Shown piece after piece: positions 24,971 to 32,892 of a DNA stretch of 34,400 nucleotides (the stretch's first letter is position 1; the number at the start of each line of letters is the position of its first letter). Source of the DNA: an uncultured Porphyromonadaceae bacterium (GTDB taxonomy: Bacteria > Bacteroidota > Bacteroidia > Bacteroidales > Barnesiellaceae_A). Made by a program: the position numbers and the translations under genes. The stretch is from positions 1 through 34,400 of the forward strand of contig UQMR01000021.1 in NCBI GenBank assembly GCA_900542255.1, given 5' to 3'. The notes under the pieces were generated by a model. It saw only the letters and a list, made by a program, of their open reading frames with translations, was not told the DNA's origin and did not search any database.

Positions 24971-24978
24971 TAAATTTG
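24971..24978 (+). promoter_or_regulatory. Candidate promoter -7 box for ftsK
   Basis: TAAATTTG matches TAnnTTTG in the trkH-ftsK gap, giving a leader of about 70 nt before the ATG at 25057. No good -33 TTTG is present. Confidence 0.5.
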
Positions 24979-25056
24979 CATTGAAAAAACGGGCACTCCT
25001 CTCACGACAAGGATATGCCGCACAACGGATGAAACTTTATAGAACGATACAAAAAG

Positions 25057-27585
25057 ATGAAGGCAACCAACCATAAAAAGAAAAAAAGCGATAACAATCC
25101 CCCGAAAGAGAAAGCCAAGGAGAAGAAAAGCTACACGCCATTCTACAAACGCGAGAGTGTGCAGTTTATCACGGGATTGATACTGACCTTTGCAGGTATA
25201 TTTATCTTTATTTCTCTCGTTTCGTTTTTCTTTACCGGCGATGCCGACCAGAGTGCGGTAGAGAACTTGTCGACGAAACAACTTTTCGATATAGATAACG
25301 AAATAGAAAACTGGACGGGTACCCTCGGCGCGATTACTTCGAACCTGCTCATCAACCGCTGGATAGGATTGTCGGCGTTTATCTTCACGGCTTGGTTGTG
25401 TATCGTGGGTTTGCGCCTGATGCGCGTAAACCAAGCCAATATGTGGCGCACAACGATATACTGCCTGCTGGGGAGCATCATTTTATCGGTATTTTTCGGG
25501 TTTCTATATGTCAACATGGGTATAGACTCTTTCCTTTCGTGGGGAGGCAACCACGGCTACATTGCGGCCAAGTACCTGCACAGCATCATAGGCCCGTGGG
25601 GAACGGCGATGATTATCATCGTATTGGTCGTGACGCTGCTCGTGATGATAAGCCGCAGCACCATAGACTTTATACGCAAGGCCTTGAAGGCAAACATTTT
25701 CAGTAATCCCTTCAAAAAGCCGGCGCAAACGGCGGGCCCGTCGCCTGATGGCGATGCAAGCGGCTCGGACGATGCCGGTGCAGAGGGAAAGCCTTCGGAG
25801 GAGGGTGTGGAGATACCTTTTGCCGAACCCGATGCGGGGTTGTTTACGTTTGTAAATGATGCCGGGCCGGAAGACTCAACCCCTGCCGAACCGGACAGGA
25901 AGGCCGATGAGCCGGCCGCTGCGTCGCCAATCGATACGATTACCACGCAAAAGAGCGAAGAGAAAAACGAAATAACCATCGATGTCCCGGCTGTACTGTC
26001 GGGTGAAGGGGAGCCGTTGTTTACCGTATCGACGGGTACGAAAGAGGAGCTTTTGGATGAGGTCATCAGCGAAGAGTATGACCCTACGCTCGACTTGCCC
26101 CGCTACCGCAAGCCCTCGCTCGATTTGCTGAACGATATCACGGCCAAACAGAATGTGGTGGATATAACCGAGTTGGAGAGCAACAAGCAGCGTATCACGG
26201 ATACGTTGCAGACTTTCGGCATCGAAATAAGCTCTATACAGGCTACCGTGGGACCTACGGTGACACTCTACGAAATAATACCGGCTCCGGGAGTGCGCAT
26301 ATCGAAAATAAAGAATCTCGAAGATGATATTGCGCTGAGCCTTGCGGCGCTGGGCATACGTATCATTGCCCCCATCCCGGGGAAAGGGACGGTGGGTATA
26401 GAGGTCCCCAACAACGACCCGCAGACGGTGTCGATACGCTCTATCATAGCCTCGCGCAAGTTCCAAGAGTGCAAGTATGAGCTGCCCATCGCCCTGGGAA
26501 AGACCATCACCAACGAAGTCTTTATCGCCGACCTCACCAAGATGCCGCACGTGCTGGTGGCCGGTGCCACAGGACAGGGTAAATCGGTGGGCCTGAACGT
26601 TATCATCACGTCGTTGCTCTACAAAAAGCATCCGGCCGAGCTGAAACTGATACTGATAGACCCCAAAAAGGTAGAGTTCGGGATTTATGCCGATATAGAG
26701 CGGCACTTCCTGGCCAAACTGCCCGATACGGAAGATGCCATCATCACCGATGTAACGCAGGTGGTGCAGACGCTGCAATCGGTAACGAGGGAGATGGACA
26801 TGCGCTATGACTTACTCAAAGAGGCTCACGTGAGAACCATCAAAGAGTATAATGCCAAGTTCAAGGCCCGCCACCTGCTGCCCAGCAAGGGGCACAGGTT
26901 CTTGCCTTATATCGTGGTAATCATCGACGAGTTCAGCGACCTTATCATAACGGCGGGCAAGGAGGTGGAGTCGCCCATCATACGCATCGCTCAGCTGGCG
27001 CGTGCCGTGGGCATACACATGATTATCTCGACACAACGCCCGTCGACCAACGTAATCACGGGTATCATCAAGGCCAACTTCCCGGCCCGTATCGCTTTCA
27101 GGGTACAGGCTATGGTAGATTCCCGTACCATCCTCGACAGCCCGGGAGCCAACCAACTCATCGGCCGGGGCGACATGCTTATCTCGCAGGGCGGCGAGAT
27201 GGTGCGCGTGCAGTGTGCCTTCATAGATACTCCCGAGGTGGAAGGGGTGTGCAAATTCATCAGCGAACAACAGGGCTACTCTGAGGCGATGCCTCTGCCC
27301 GAGTATATCCCCGATAACAATGGCGACGGCAATGGCGGCAACGCCTTCGATACCAAAGAGCGCGACCCGCTCTTTGAGGAGGCGGCACGCTTTATCGTAT
27401 CAAACCAACAGGCCTCTACCTCGTCGTTGCAACGGCGCTACTCGATAGGATACAACCGTGCCGGGCGTCTGATGGACCAGATTGAGGCAGCCGGCATCGT
27501 AGGCCCGTCGGTGGGTGGCAAGCCCCGTGAGGTGCTTATCATAGACCTCATGCAACTCGAAAACAAACTCGATGCAATGAAATAA
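25057..27585 (+). CDS. ftsK: DNA translocase FtsK
   Basis: An 842-residue division-site DNA pump that moves chromosome ends and activates XerCD recombination. The N-terminus is Lys-rich, followed by about four membrane helices (residues 35-205). A short acidic, Pro/Ala-rich linker (about 225-310) is far shorter than the E. coli linker. The motor holds Walker A GATGQGKS (Lys509) and Walker B VVIIDEFSDL (Asp624), and QLARAVGIHMIISTQRPSTNVITG. The gamma winged helix spans 770-840 (DPLFEEAARF, SIGYNRAGRLMDQIEAAGIVG) with the canonical GYNRA recognition residues for KOPS-like sites. lolA follows by 18 bp. Confidence 0.97.
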   Translation: MKATNHKKKKSDNNPPKEKAKEKKSYTPFYKRESVQFITGLILTFAGIFIFISLVSFFFTGDADQSAVENLSTKQLFDIDNEIENWTGTLGAITSNLLINRWIGLSAFIFTAWLCIVGLRLMRVNQANMWRTTIYCLLGSIILSVFFGFLYVNMGIDSFLSWGGNHGYIAAKYLHSIIGPWGTAMIIIVLVVTLLVMISRSTIDFIRKALKANIFSNPFKKPAQTAGPSPDGDASGSDDAGAEGKPSEEGVEIPFAEPDAGLFTFVNDAGPEDSTPAEPDRKADEPAAASPIDTITTQKSEEKNEITIDVPAVLSGEGEPLFTVSTGTKEELLDEVISEEYDPTLDLPRYRKPSLDLLNDITAKQNVVDITELESNKQRITDTLQTFGIEISSIQATVGPTVTLYEIIPAPGVRISKIKNLEDDIALSLAALGIRIIAPIPGKGTVGIEVPNNDPQTVSIRSIIASRKFQECKYELPIALGKTITNEVFIADLTKMPHVLVAGATGQGKSVGLNVIITSLLYKKHPAELKLILIDPKKVEFGIYADIERHFLAKLPDTEDAIITDVTQVVQTLQSVTREMDMRYDLLKEAHVRTIKEYNAKFKARHLLPSKGHRFLPYIVVIIDEFSDLIITAGKEVESPIIRIAQLARAVGIHMIISTQRPSTNVITGIIKANFPARIAFRVQAMVDSRTILDSPGANQLIGRGDMLISQGGEMVRVQCAFIDTPEVEGVCKFISEQQGYSEAMPLPEYIPDNNGDGNGGNAFDTKERDPLFEEAARFIVSNQQASTSSLQRRYSIGYNRAGRLMDQIEAAGIVGPSVGGKPREVLIIDLMQLENKLDAMK

Positions 27586-27603
27586 TTTCTATATCTTTAC
27601 CCC

Positions 27604-28230
27604 ATGATACGGAGAATAACCCTACTCTTTGTGATATGTATCGCCGCATGGATGCCGTCTCAGGCTCAAAAGTCGGCAGAGGCGTTGCTGGATAATGTGA
27701 TAGAGCAGATGCACAAAGCTCGCGGCATCACGGCAGAGTTTACCCTGCAAGGCGACGAGCGCAATGCCTTGTATATGCAGGGCGAGCTGAAAATGAAAGG
27801 GAAGAAATTCTTCTTGCAAACCAATGGCATGGCTACCTGGTACGACGGCAAAACGATGTGGTCTTATGCCGAAGTCACGGGCGAGGTAAATGTCTCCGAA
27901 CCCACAACACAGGAGCTCATGAGCATCAACCCGTACTACTCGATAGACAAGTACAAGAAATCTTTTGTCGTAACCGAGTTGCAGGCTGCCAGAGGGGGCG
28001 AACGCCGTATCTGCCTCACGCCTACGGGCCGCAACACATCGATAGCCCGTATCGTGGTGACCATAACGACGGGCTCTCTGCAACCGGTATCGTTTGAGAT
28101 TACCGACCTCAACAACTCGACGAGCCGCATCTCGGTAACGAACTACCGCACCGATGCAGACCTGACCGAGGATACGTTTGTATACGACGCTTCGCTATAC
28201 CCGCAAGCTGTCGTGGTAGACCTCCGCTAA
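27604..28230 (+). CDS. lolA: LolA-like periplasmic lipoprotein carrier
   Basis: A 208-residue exported protein with signal peptide (MIRRITLLFVICIAAWMPSQAQ). The LolA fold signature is visible: amphipathic helix SAEALLDNVIEQMHKARGITAEF, then the beta strands GELKMKGKKFFLQT, WYDGKTMWSYAEVTGEVNVSEP and YPQAVVVDLR at the end. LolA carries lipoproteins from the inner to the outer membrane, relevant to the lipoprotein at 5763. The gene lies directly after ftsK, as in enterobacteria. The symbol rests on fold and position; Bacteroidetes members are divergent. Confidence 0.86.
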   Translation: MIRRITLLFVICIAAWMPSQAQKSAEALLDNVIEQMHKARGITAEFTLQGDERNALYMQGELKMKGKKFFLQTNGMATWYDGKTMWSYAEVTGEVNVSEPTTQELMSINPYYSIDKYKKSFVVTELQAARGGERRICLTPTGRNTSIARIVVTITTGSLQPVSFEITDLNNSTSRISVTNYRTDADLTEDTFVYDASLYPQAVVVDLR

Positions 28231-28280
28231 GGTTGAATATGCTGATTTTACCCATAACCGACTTATAAATAACGCATAAT

Positions 28281-29216
28281 ATGGAAAGAACCAAATGTCT
28301 GATTATCGGCTCGGGTCCTGCCGGATATACCGCAGCCATCTATGCTTCGCGAGCCAATCTCGCCCCTATCCTCTACGAGGGACTTACCCCGGGGGGACAA
28401 CTCACTACAACGACCGACATAGAGAACTTCCCGGGATATCCGGAGGGTGTATCGGGTACTGAAATGATGGAGGACTTGCGCAAACAGGCAGCCCGCTTCG
28501 GCGCCGATATACGCACCGGCGAAATATTGTCGCTCGATACCGATGCCCGCCCGATGGTGGCAAAAACCGATGACGGCACAGAAATCGCTGCCGATACCAT
28601 CATTATCGCCACAGGTGCCTCGGCAAAATACTTAGGTCTTGCCGACGAAACGAAGTATGCCGGCATGGGCGTATCGGCATGTGCCACATGCGACGGATTC
28701 TTCTACCGCAAGAAGGTGGTGGCTGTGGTAGGCGGCGGCGATACGGCCTGTGAGGAGGCTGTATATCTCTCGCACCTTGCCAAGCAGGTGTATATGCTGG
28801 TGCGCAAGGATTACCTGCGTGCCTCGAATATCATGAAGGAGCGCGTAAACGCTACGCCCAACATTACTGTCCTCTTTGAGACACAAGCAGAAGGGCTCTA
28901 CGGCGACAATGGCGTAGAGGGTGTTCACCTGGTAAAGAAGCGCGGCACTCAGCAGGAGGAGCGCTATGACCTGCCTATCGACGGATTTTTCCTTGCCATA
29001 GGACACAAACCGAACACCGATTTTCTGGCCGGGAAAGTAGAACTTGACGAACAGGGTTACATAAAGACGGCTCCATATACCTCTGAGACGAACTTGCCCG
29101 GAGTCTTTGCCGCCGGCGACGTTGCCGACCCTCGCTATCGCCAAGCTATCACGGCTGCCGCATCGGGTTGCCGTGCCGCTATCGACGCAGAGCGCTACCT
29201 GCTGTCGAAGGCGTGA
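28281..29216 (+). CDS. trxB: Thioredoxin reductase
   Basis: A 311-residue flavoenzyme passing electrons from NADPH to thioredoxin. The FAD motif is IIGSGPAGYTAAIYASRA near the N-terminus, the redox pair is Cys134/Cys137 in ACATCDGFFY, the NADPH motif is VVGGGDTACEEAVYL, and the second FAD motif is FAAGDVADPRYRQAITAAASG. All landmarks are intact and the length is normal. It lies 50 bp after lolA, and a small FtsK-gamma-like gene starts 40 bp after it, so the three are likely one transcript. Confidence 0.96.
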   Translation: MERTKCLIIGSGPAGYTAAIYASRANLAPILYEGLTPGGQLTTTTDIENFPGYPEGVSGTEMMEDLRKQAARFGADIRTGEILSLDTDARPMVAKTDDGTEIAADTIIIATGASAKYLGLADETKYAGMGVSACATCDGFFYRKKVVAVVGGGDTACEEAVYLSHLAKQVYMLVRKDYLRASNIMKERVNATPNITVLFETQAEGLYGDNGVEGVHLVKKRGTQQEERYDLPIDGFFLAIGHKPNTDFLAGKVELDEQGYIKTAPYTSETNLPGVFAAGDVADPRYRQAITAAASGCRAAIDAERYLLSKA

Positions 29217-29256
29217 AACCGCATGACAATATTTACTTCTATAAAGGGATACGATT

Positions 29257-29568
29257 ATGGAAACGAAATCGGAGAACGCAAAGGATATCAAAATTCTGCC
29301 TGATGTCTCTGACAGAGACCACGACAATGTGGCAGCAAGGCTTATCATGCCCCAAAATCCCGACCCCTACTTTGCTGCCGCGGCACGCTATGCCGTGAAA
29401 AACGGTAATACAAGATTTGCATCGTTGAGAGGCGGCATCGTACCCTTGTCGCATGCGACAAGGGTAATGCAACAGCTGCAACAAGCGGGCATTATAAGCA
29501 AGGAGCCTCCCCATCTTGTGTTGGTAAGGGATTGCGAGGCCTTGGAGAAGGCTCTCGCCCGTCTATGA
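29257..29568 (+). CDS. Stand-alone FtsK-gamma-like winged-helix protein
   Basis: A 103-residue protein whose residues 35-100 resemble the C-terminal gamma domain of the FtsK encoded nearby (770-840). Shared features in order are DP-F--AAR--V-N, SL, A-R-M-Q, and AGI. By hand I count 17 identities over about 46 aligned positions with one single-residue gap. The recognition helix differs: GYNRA of FtsK is replaced by PLSHA, so DNA specificity may be changed or lost. Residues 1-34 are polar and look disordered. The gene follows trxB, with a terminator after it. The role is unknown; it could be a DNA-binding protein or a partner of Xer/FtsK. Confidence 0.75.
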   Translation: METKSENAKDIKILPDVSDRDHDNVAARLIMPQNPDPYFAAAARYAVKNGNTRFASLRGGIVPLSHATRVMQQLQQAGIISKEPPHLVLVRDCEALEKALARL

Positions 29569-29604
29569 GATATCTCTGCACGGAAGTTACTATAACAAAA
29601 TGTC

Positions 29605-29642
29605 GCCGATATGAAATAAATATTTTCATATCGGCATTTTTT
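29605..29642 (+). terminator. Rho-independent terminator after the FtsK-gamma-like gene
   Basis: A perfect 12-bp inverted repeat (GCCGATATGAAA at 29605-29616, TTTCATATCGGC at 29624-29635) with a 7-nt loop is followed by ATTTTTTAT. It closes the ftsK-lolA-trxB transcript. Confidence 0.88.
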
Positions 29643-29651
29643 ATCATATTG

Positions 29652-29664
29652 CTATTGACAATAG
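29652..29664. promoter_or_regulatory. Small palindrome upstream of the Crp/Fnr gene
   Basis: CTATTG-A-CAATAG is a perfect 6+1+6 palindrome about 100 nt upstream of the -7 box at 29764. It could be a site for the adjacent Crp/Fnr protein, but the match to known FNR or CRP boxes is poor. Confidence 0.25.
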
Positions 29665-29763
29665 GCAGGTTATAAGAGATGCAATTGTAAAAAGCATTGT
29701 CAGAAAAGCATGTTAAACAATAGATTATTATACGAAAACTACATCGGATATTATTTTTTTATA

Positions 29764-29771
29764 TATATTTG
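29764..29771 (+). promoter_or_regulatory. Promoter -7 box for the Crp/Fnr gene
   Basis: TATATTTG matches TAnnTTTG, 26 nt before the ATG at 29798, in a strongly AT-rich stretch. Confidence 0.65.
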
Positions 29772-29797
29772 TAGAGTTAACGTATAGCAGTACATAA

Positions 29798-30499
29798 ATG
29801 GTAAAAAAGAGTACATTAGAGTCTATCCTGCAAAACGAGATGTCTGATTTCTGGGCGCTCCTCGACAGTGAAGAGAAGCACGTACTATCGGACAATTTCG
29901 TCATACAGAATTTCAAAAAGAACGAAATCATTTATTGCGAGGGAGACCAACCGCTGCAATTGATGTATCTTCTGAAAGGGAAAGTAAAGGTGTACAAGAA
30001 AGGGATAGGCGACCGCAACCAAATCATCAGACTTATCCGGCCGGGTGAATACTTCGGATACAGAGCCTATTTTGCCCACGGAAACTATGTCGCATCGGGA
30101 GCGGCCATCGAAGCATCACAAGTAGGTTTCCTGCCTATGAAACTCGTAGAAGAACATGTACACCGCAACATAGACCTCGCCTTTTTCTTTATAAGGGCTC
30201 TTGCCGACAACCTGGGGCAATCGGATACCCGCACCGTAAACCTCACACAAAAACACATTCGCGGGCGTCTTGCCGAGGCCATTATCTTGCTATACGAAAA
30301 CTACGGCTATGAGCCCGACAGCCAGACTCTAAACATATACCTTTCCCGCGAAGACCTTGCCAACCTTTCTAACATGACGACCTCAAATGCGATACGCACC
30401 CTTACGGCGTTTGCGGCAGAACATATCCTGGTAGTAGACGGCCGGAAGATTACGATACTCGACGAGGAGCGGTTGCGCCGCATCAGCAAATTCGGATAA
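29798..30499 (+). CDS. Crp/Fnr-family transcription regulator
   Basis: A 233-residue regulator. Residues about 30-115 form a cyclic-nucleotide-binding-type beta roll (FKKNEIIYCEGD, LLKGKVKVYKKG, IRPGEYFGYRAYF); residues 125-150 are the dimer helix; residues 150-230 are a winged helix with the recognition region SREDLANLSNMTTSNAIRTL at 183-202. The phosphate-binding Arg/Ser pair of cAMP receptors is not evident after EYFG, and there is no N-terminal Cys cluster for an Fe-S centre, so the effector is unknown. It has its own promoter and follows a terminator, so it is a single-gene unit. Confidence 0.92.
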   Translation: MVKKSTLESILQNEMSDFWALLDSEEKHVLSDNFVIQNFKKNEIIYCEGDQPLQLMYLLKGKVKVYKKGIGDRNQIIRLIRPGEYFGYRAYFAHGNYVASGAAIEASQVGFLPMKLVEEHVHRNIDLAFFFIRALADNLGQSDTRTVNLTQKHIRGRLAEAIILLYENYGYEPDSQTLNIYLSREDLANLSNMTTSNAIRTLTAFAAEHILVVDGRKITILDEERLRRISKFG

Positions 30500-30545
30500 C
30501 GTTACAGAATACAAAATAGAGATTGTTCGTCTCACTTATGAACAG

Positions 30546-30584
30546 AAGAGCTGTGGTAAAATGCCTGATTTTATCACAGCTCTT
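30546..30584. terminator. Strong hairpin after the Crp/Fnr gene
   Basis: A 17-bp inverted repeat with one G-T mismatch (30546-30562 with 30568-30584) and a 5-nt loop, 46 bp after the stop codon. The T-run on the plus strand is weak, so it may act as a terminator together with other features or stabilise the transcript end. Confidence 0.65.
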
Positions 30585-30795
30585 GATATAAATAATCCCC
30601 GATAACCCTTTATTCGGCCATAGGAAATTCCCGCCCTCTCTTCTACGGAGTGTGCGCGAGCCAAACGCTCAAACGGCAAAGCCCTTATGCTCCCCTCCCC
30701 CACAGAACGGGGCTATGGCAGGGAGAAGTTCCCGGCCATAGCCGCACGATACACTGTTATATAATTGTTGCAATTATGCCATGCCGTGTGTGGCA
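30585..30795. other. Non-coding convergent region with a GC-rich stem-loop
   Basis: No gene is seen between the Crp/Fnr hairpin and the 3' end of the leucine-rich-repeat gene. GGCTATGGC (30711-30719) pairs with GCCATAGCC (30735-30743), and GGGA (30721-30724) with TCCC (30730-30733) inside it, giving a 13-bp stem with one mismatch. No T-run follows on either strand, so it does not look like a standard terminator. Confidence 0.5.
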
Positions 30796-31851
30796 TCAGT
30801 AATTCCACTGCCCGGCCACCATCCGGAGGTTATAATCTCCGGCAGCACGCAGGTCGGTTATCTGGTTGAAGCGACAATCTACATAGACCAGATTGGGACA
30901 CTGAGAGATGTCGAGGAATGTCAGCTGGTTGTTGTCGCACAGGAGGCGTTCGAGCATGACAAAGCCGCTCATATCGAGTGTCGACAAATCATTGTACGAG
31001 CAGTCAACATAAGAGAGCGAGGCGCACTCGCCGAGCGAGAGCTGGGAGAGGTCGTTATAGGAGCATACCAAGTCGGAGAGTGCCGTACAGTTTTTCAGCG
31101 CCAGAGCCGTCATGTGATTGTCGCTGCAAGAGAGCGAGGTCAAGGAGGTGAGGTCTTGTATGTAGAGGTTGGCTATGCGGTTGTTGTCGATATTGAGGTT
31201 GCGCAGTCCCAAAGTACCCGTGAGGTTGATGCCGGTGAGATTGTTATAGCCGCAATAGAGGTTGCGCAGGTTGGCACAGCTGTCTACATCGAGAGTTTCC
31301 AGATGACAGCTCTGTATGTAGAGTGTCTCTATCTGCGGAGCGGAGGCCAAGCTAAACTCTACGAAGAGGTTGCCCGAACAGTTGAGCGTTTTCAGACGCG
31401 GCGCACCGGTAACCGAGAGGTCGACAAGGCGATTGTGCGAGCAGTCGAGCACAGAGAGGGCCGGACAACTTGCTATCGAAAGAGATGAGATGTCGTTGTG
31501 GCAGAGTTTTGCATCTTGCAGAGAGGTACAACCGGCCAGATTGACGGATTCGATTTTGTTGCGGCAAAGGTCTACCTTTTTGAGCGATGTAAACCCCGAC
31601 AGGTTGATGGAGCCTGCCAATTTCTTATCGCCCCACTCGATGGAGACGACCCGGCCGTCGCTACCCCATACTACCCCGCTCCACGATGCCGGATTGTTGA
31701 GGGAGAGCCGCAGGCGTATATAATTGGCATCGCCGTGTGCCGACGTTTGCTGCAAGAATTGCCTTAATTGCGATACTTCTTTTTTGTTTTGTGCCGTCAC
31801 TGCCGCGATACCGGCAAGAATGGCAACGGCAATAAGTAAGATTCTTTTCAT
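30796..31851 (-). CDS. Exported leucine-rich-repeat protein
   Basis: A 351-residue protein with signal peptide (MKRILLIAVAILAGIAAVTAQ). Residues 89-340 are twelve consecutive repeats of exactly 21 residues with the pattern LxxLxCxxNxLxxLxLxxCx. Residues 22-88 form an N-terminal cap with a beta segment (GSDGRVVSIEWGDKKLAGSINL). The last eleven residues have no sorting domain or lipobox, so it should be periplasmic or released. LRR proteins usually bind proteins; the partner is unknown. The high conserved-Cys count follows the LRR consensus and need not form disulfides. It stands alone on the minus strand, 101 bp downstream of the CvfB-like gene. Confidence 0.9.
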   Translation of the reverse strand: MKRILLIAVAILAGIAAVTAQNKKEVSQLRQFLQQTSAHGDANYIRLRLSLNNPASWSGVVWGSDGRVVSIEWGDKKLAGSINLSGFTSLKKVDLCRNKIESVNLAGCTSLQDAKLCHNDISSLSIASCPALSVLDCSHNRLVDLSVTGAPRLKTLNCSGNLFVEFSLASAPQIETLYIQSCHLETLDVDSCANLRNLYCGYNNLTGINLTGTLGLRNLNIDNNRIANLYIQDLTSLTSLSCSDNHMTALALKNCTALSDLVCSYNDLSQLSLGECASLSYVDCSYNDLSTLDMSGFVMLERLLCDNNQLTFLDISQCPNLVYVDCRFNQITDLRAAGDYNLRMVAGQWNY

Positions 31852-31952
31852 AACATGAGTATTTGGTTAGGACTATGCCCTTGCAATAGGAAGAGCTACG
31901 ACCTAACAACAAAACGATGTCATGAAATGTTCAATCGCCCTTGAAGGGGGAA

Positions 31953-32789
31953 CTATACCAACTTGATGCCTTCGGGTAGTATAACGATGCGGTGAGCCTT
32001 ATAGAGTGCCCCTATCGTCTTCTTAAAGTTCTTCTTGCTGCACCCGAACTGCTCGGCTATGACGGCGGCATCGCTTTTGTCGCCGTAGGGAAGGAAACCT
32101 CCTGCCGCGGTAAGGGCATCGACTATTTTCAGAGAGAGGTCGTCGACGTTTTTCTTATATCCCGCAGGTTGTAGGGCGATGTCTAACTTATCGTCGTCGC
32201 GAACTTTCCGTACATAGCCGGTGAGGTAATCGCCGGGCTCTACGGGCGAGAATATCTCGTTGCGGTAGAGCATACCCCAGTGCTTGTTGTCGACGATAAC
32301 TTTGTAGCCGAGCTCGGTCTCTTGTACTACAAGGAGGTCTACGGGTTGGTTGATATGGTAAGCGGGCGGCTCGTTGTCGAGAAACTTGTCGACTTTTGCC
32401 GAGGCGGCAATACGCCCGGAAGCCTTGTCGATATAGGCATATACGAGATATACGCCCCCTTCGCGCATGGGTGCCCGCTGCTCGGCAAAGGGTACCAACA
32501 AATCTTTGGCCGTAATGCCCCAGTCGAGGAATGCCCCTACCCGATTGACCGATTTGGTTTCGAGGAAAGCAAACTCGCCTACCATGATATAGGGCTCTTC
32601 GGTAGTGGCTATGAGGCGGTCTTCGCTATCGTAGTAGACAAAGGCCTCTATCTCATCGTCGATGGCGGTGCCTTGGGGCACATATTTGAGGGGCATGAGT
32701 ATCTCGCCATGCTCGCCGCCATCGAGATAGATACCGAATTCGACCTCTTTTACGACGCGCAGGGTATTATATCGTCCGGGTTGTAACAT
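31953..32789 (-). CDS. CvfB/YitL-like S1-domain RNA-binding protein
   Basis: A 278-residue cytoplasmic protein with the architecture of CvfB: S1-like beta barrels at about 1-65, 66-130 and 145-210 (VVKEVEFGIYLDGG, VNRVGAFLDWGITAKDLLVPF, LGYKVIVDNKHWGMLYRNEIF, YLTGYVRKVRDDDKLDIAL) and a C-terminal winged helix (LPYGDKSDAAVIAEQFGCSKKNFKKTIGALYK). CvfB of Staphylococcus affects virulence gene expression through RNA; the role in Bacteroidetes is unknown. A promoter box lies at 32858. Confidence 0.9.
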   Translation of the reverse strand: MLQPGRYNTLRVVKEVEFGIYLDGGEHGEILMPLKYVPQGTAIDDEIEAFVYYDSEDRLIATTEEPYIMVGEFAFLETKSVNRVGAFLDWGITAKDLLVPFAEQRAPMREGGVYLVYAYIDKASGRIAASAKVDKFLDNEPPAYHINQPVDLLVVQETELGYKVIVDNKHWGMLYRNEIFSPVEPGDYLTGYVRKVRDDDKLDIALQPAGYKKNVDDLSLKIVDALTAAGGFLPYGDKSDAAVIAEQFGCSKKNFKKTIGALYKAHRIVILPEGIKLV

Positions 32790-32857
32790 AATCTTTTTGT
32801 TTTGAGCAGCATATTGCCACCATCACTGCGTTGGACAGATGGTGTGTGGTGGGGTTG

Positions 32858-32865
32858 CAAAGATA
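32858..32865 (-). promoter_or_regulatory. Promoter -7 box for the CvfB-like gene
   Basis: The minus strand reads TATCTTTG, a perfect TAnnTTTG box, about 70 nt upstream of the ATG at 32789 and within the gap to the aldehyde dehydrogenase gene. Confidence 0.6.
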
Positions 32866-32892
32866 CGAAAATATGCCAATATCTACCATCCG

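Noticed and set aside
24828..25076. An 82-residue open frame across the trkH-ftsK gap
   Set aside because: Most of it overlaps the 3' end of trkH out of frame, it lacks family features, and a promoter box for ftsK lies inside it.
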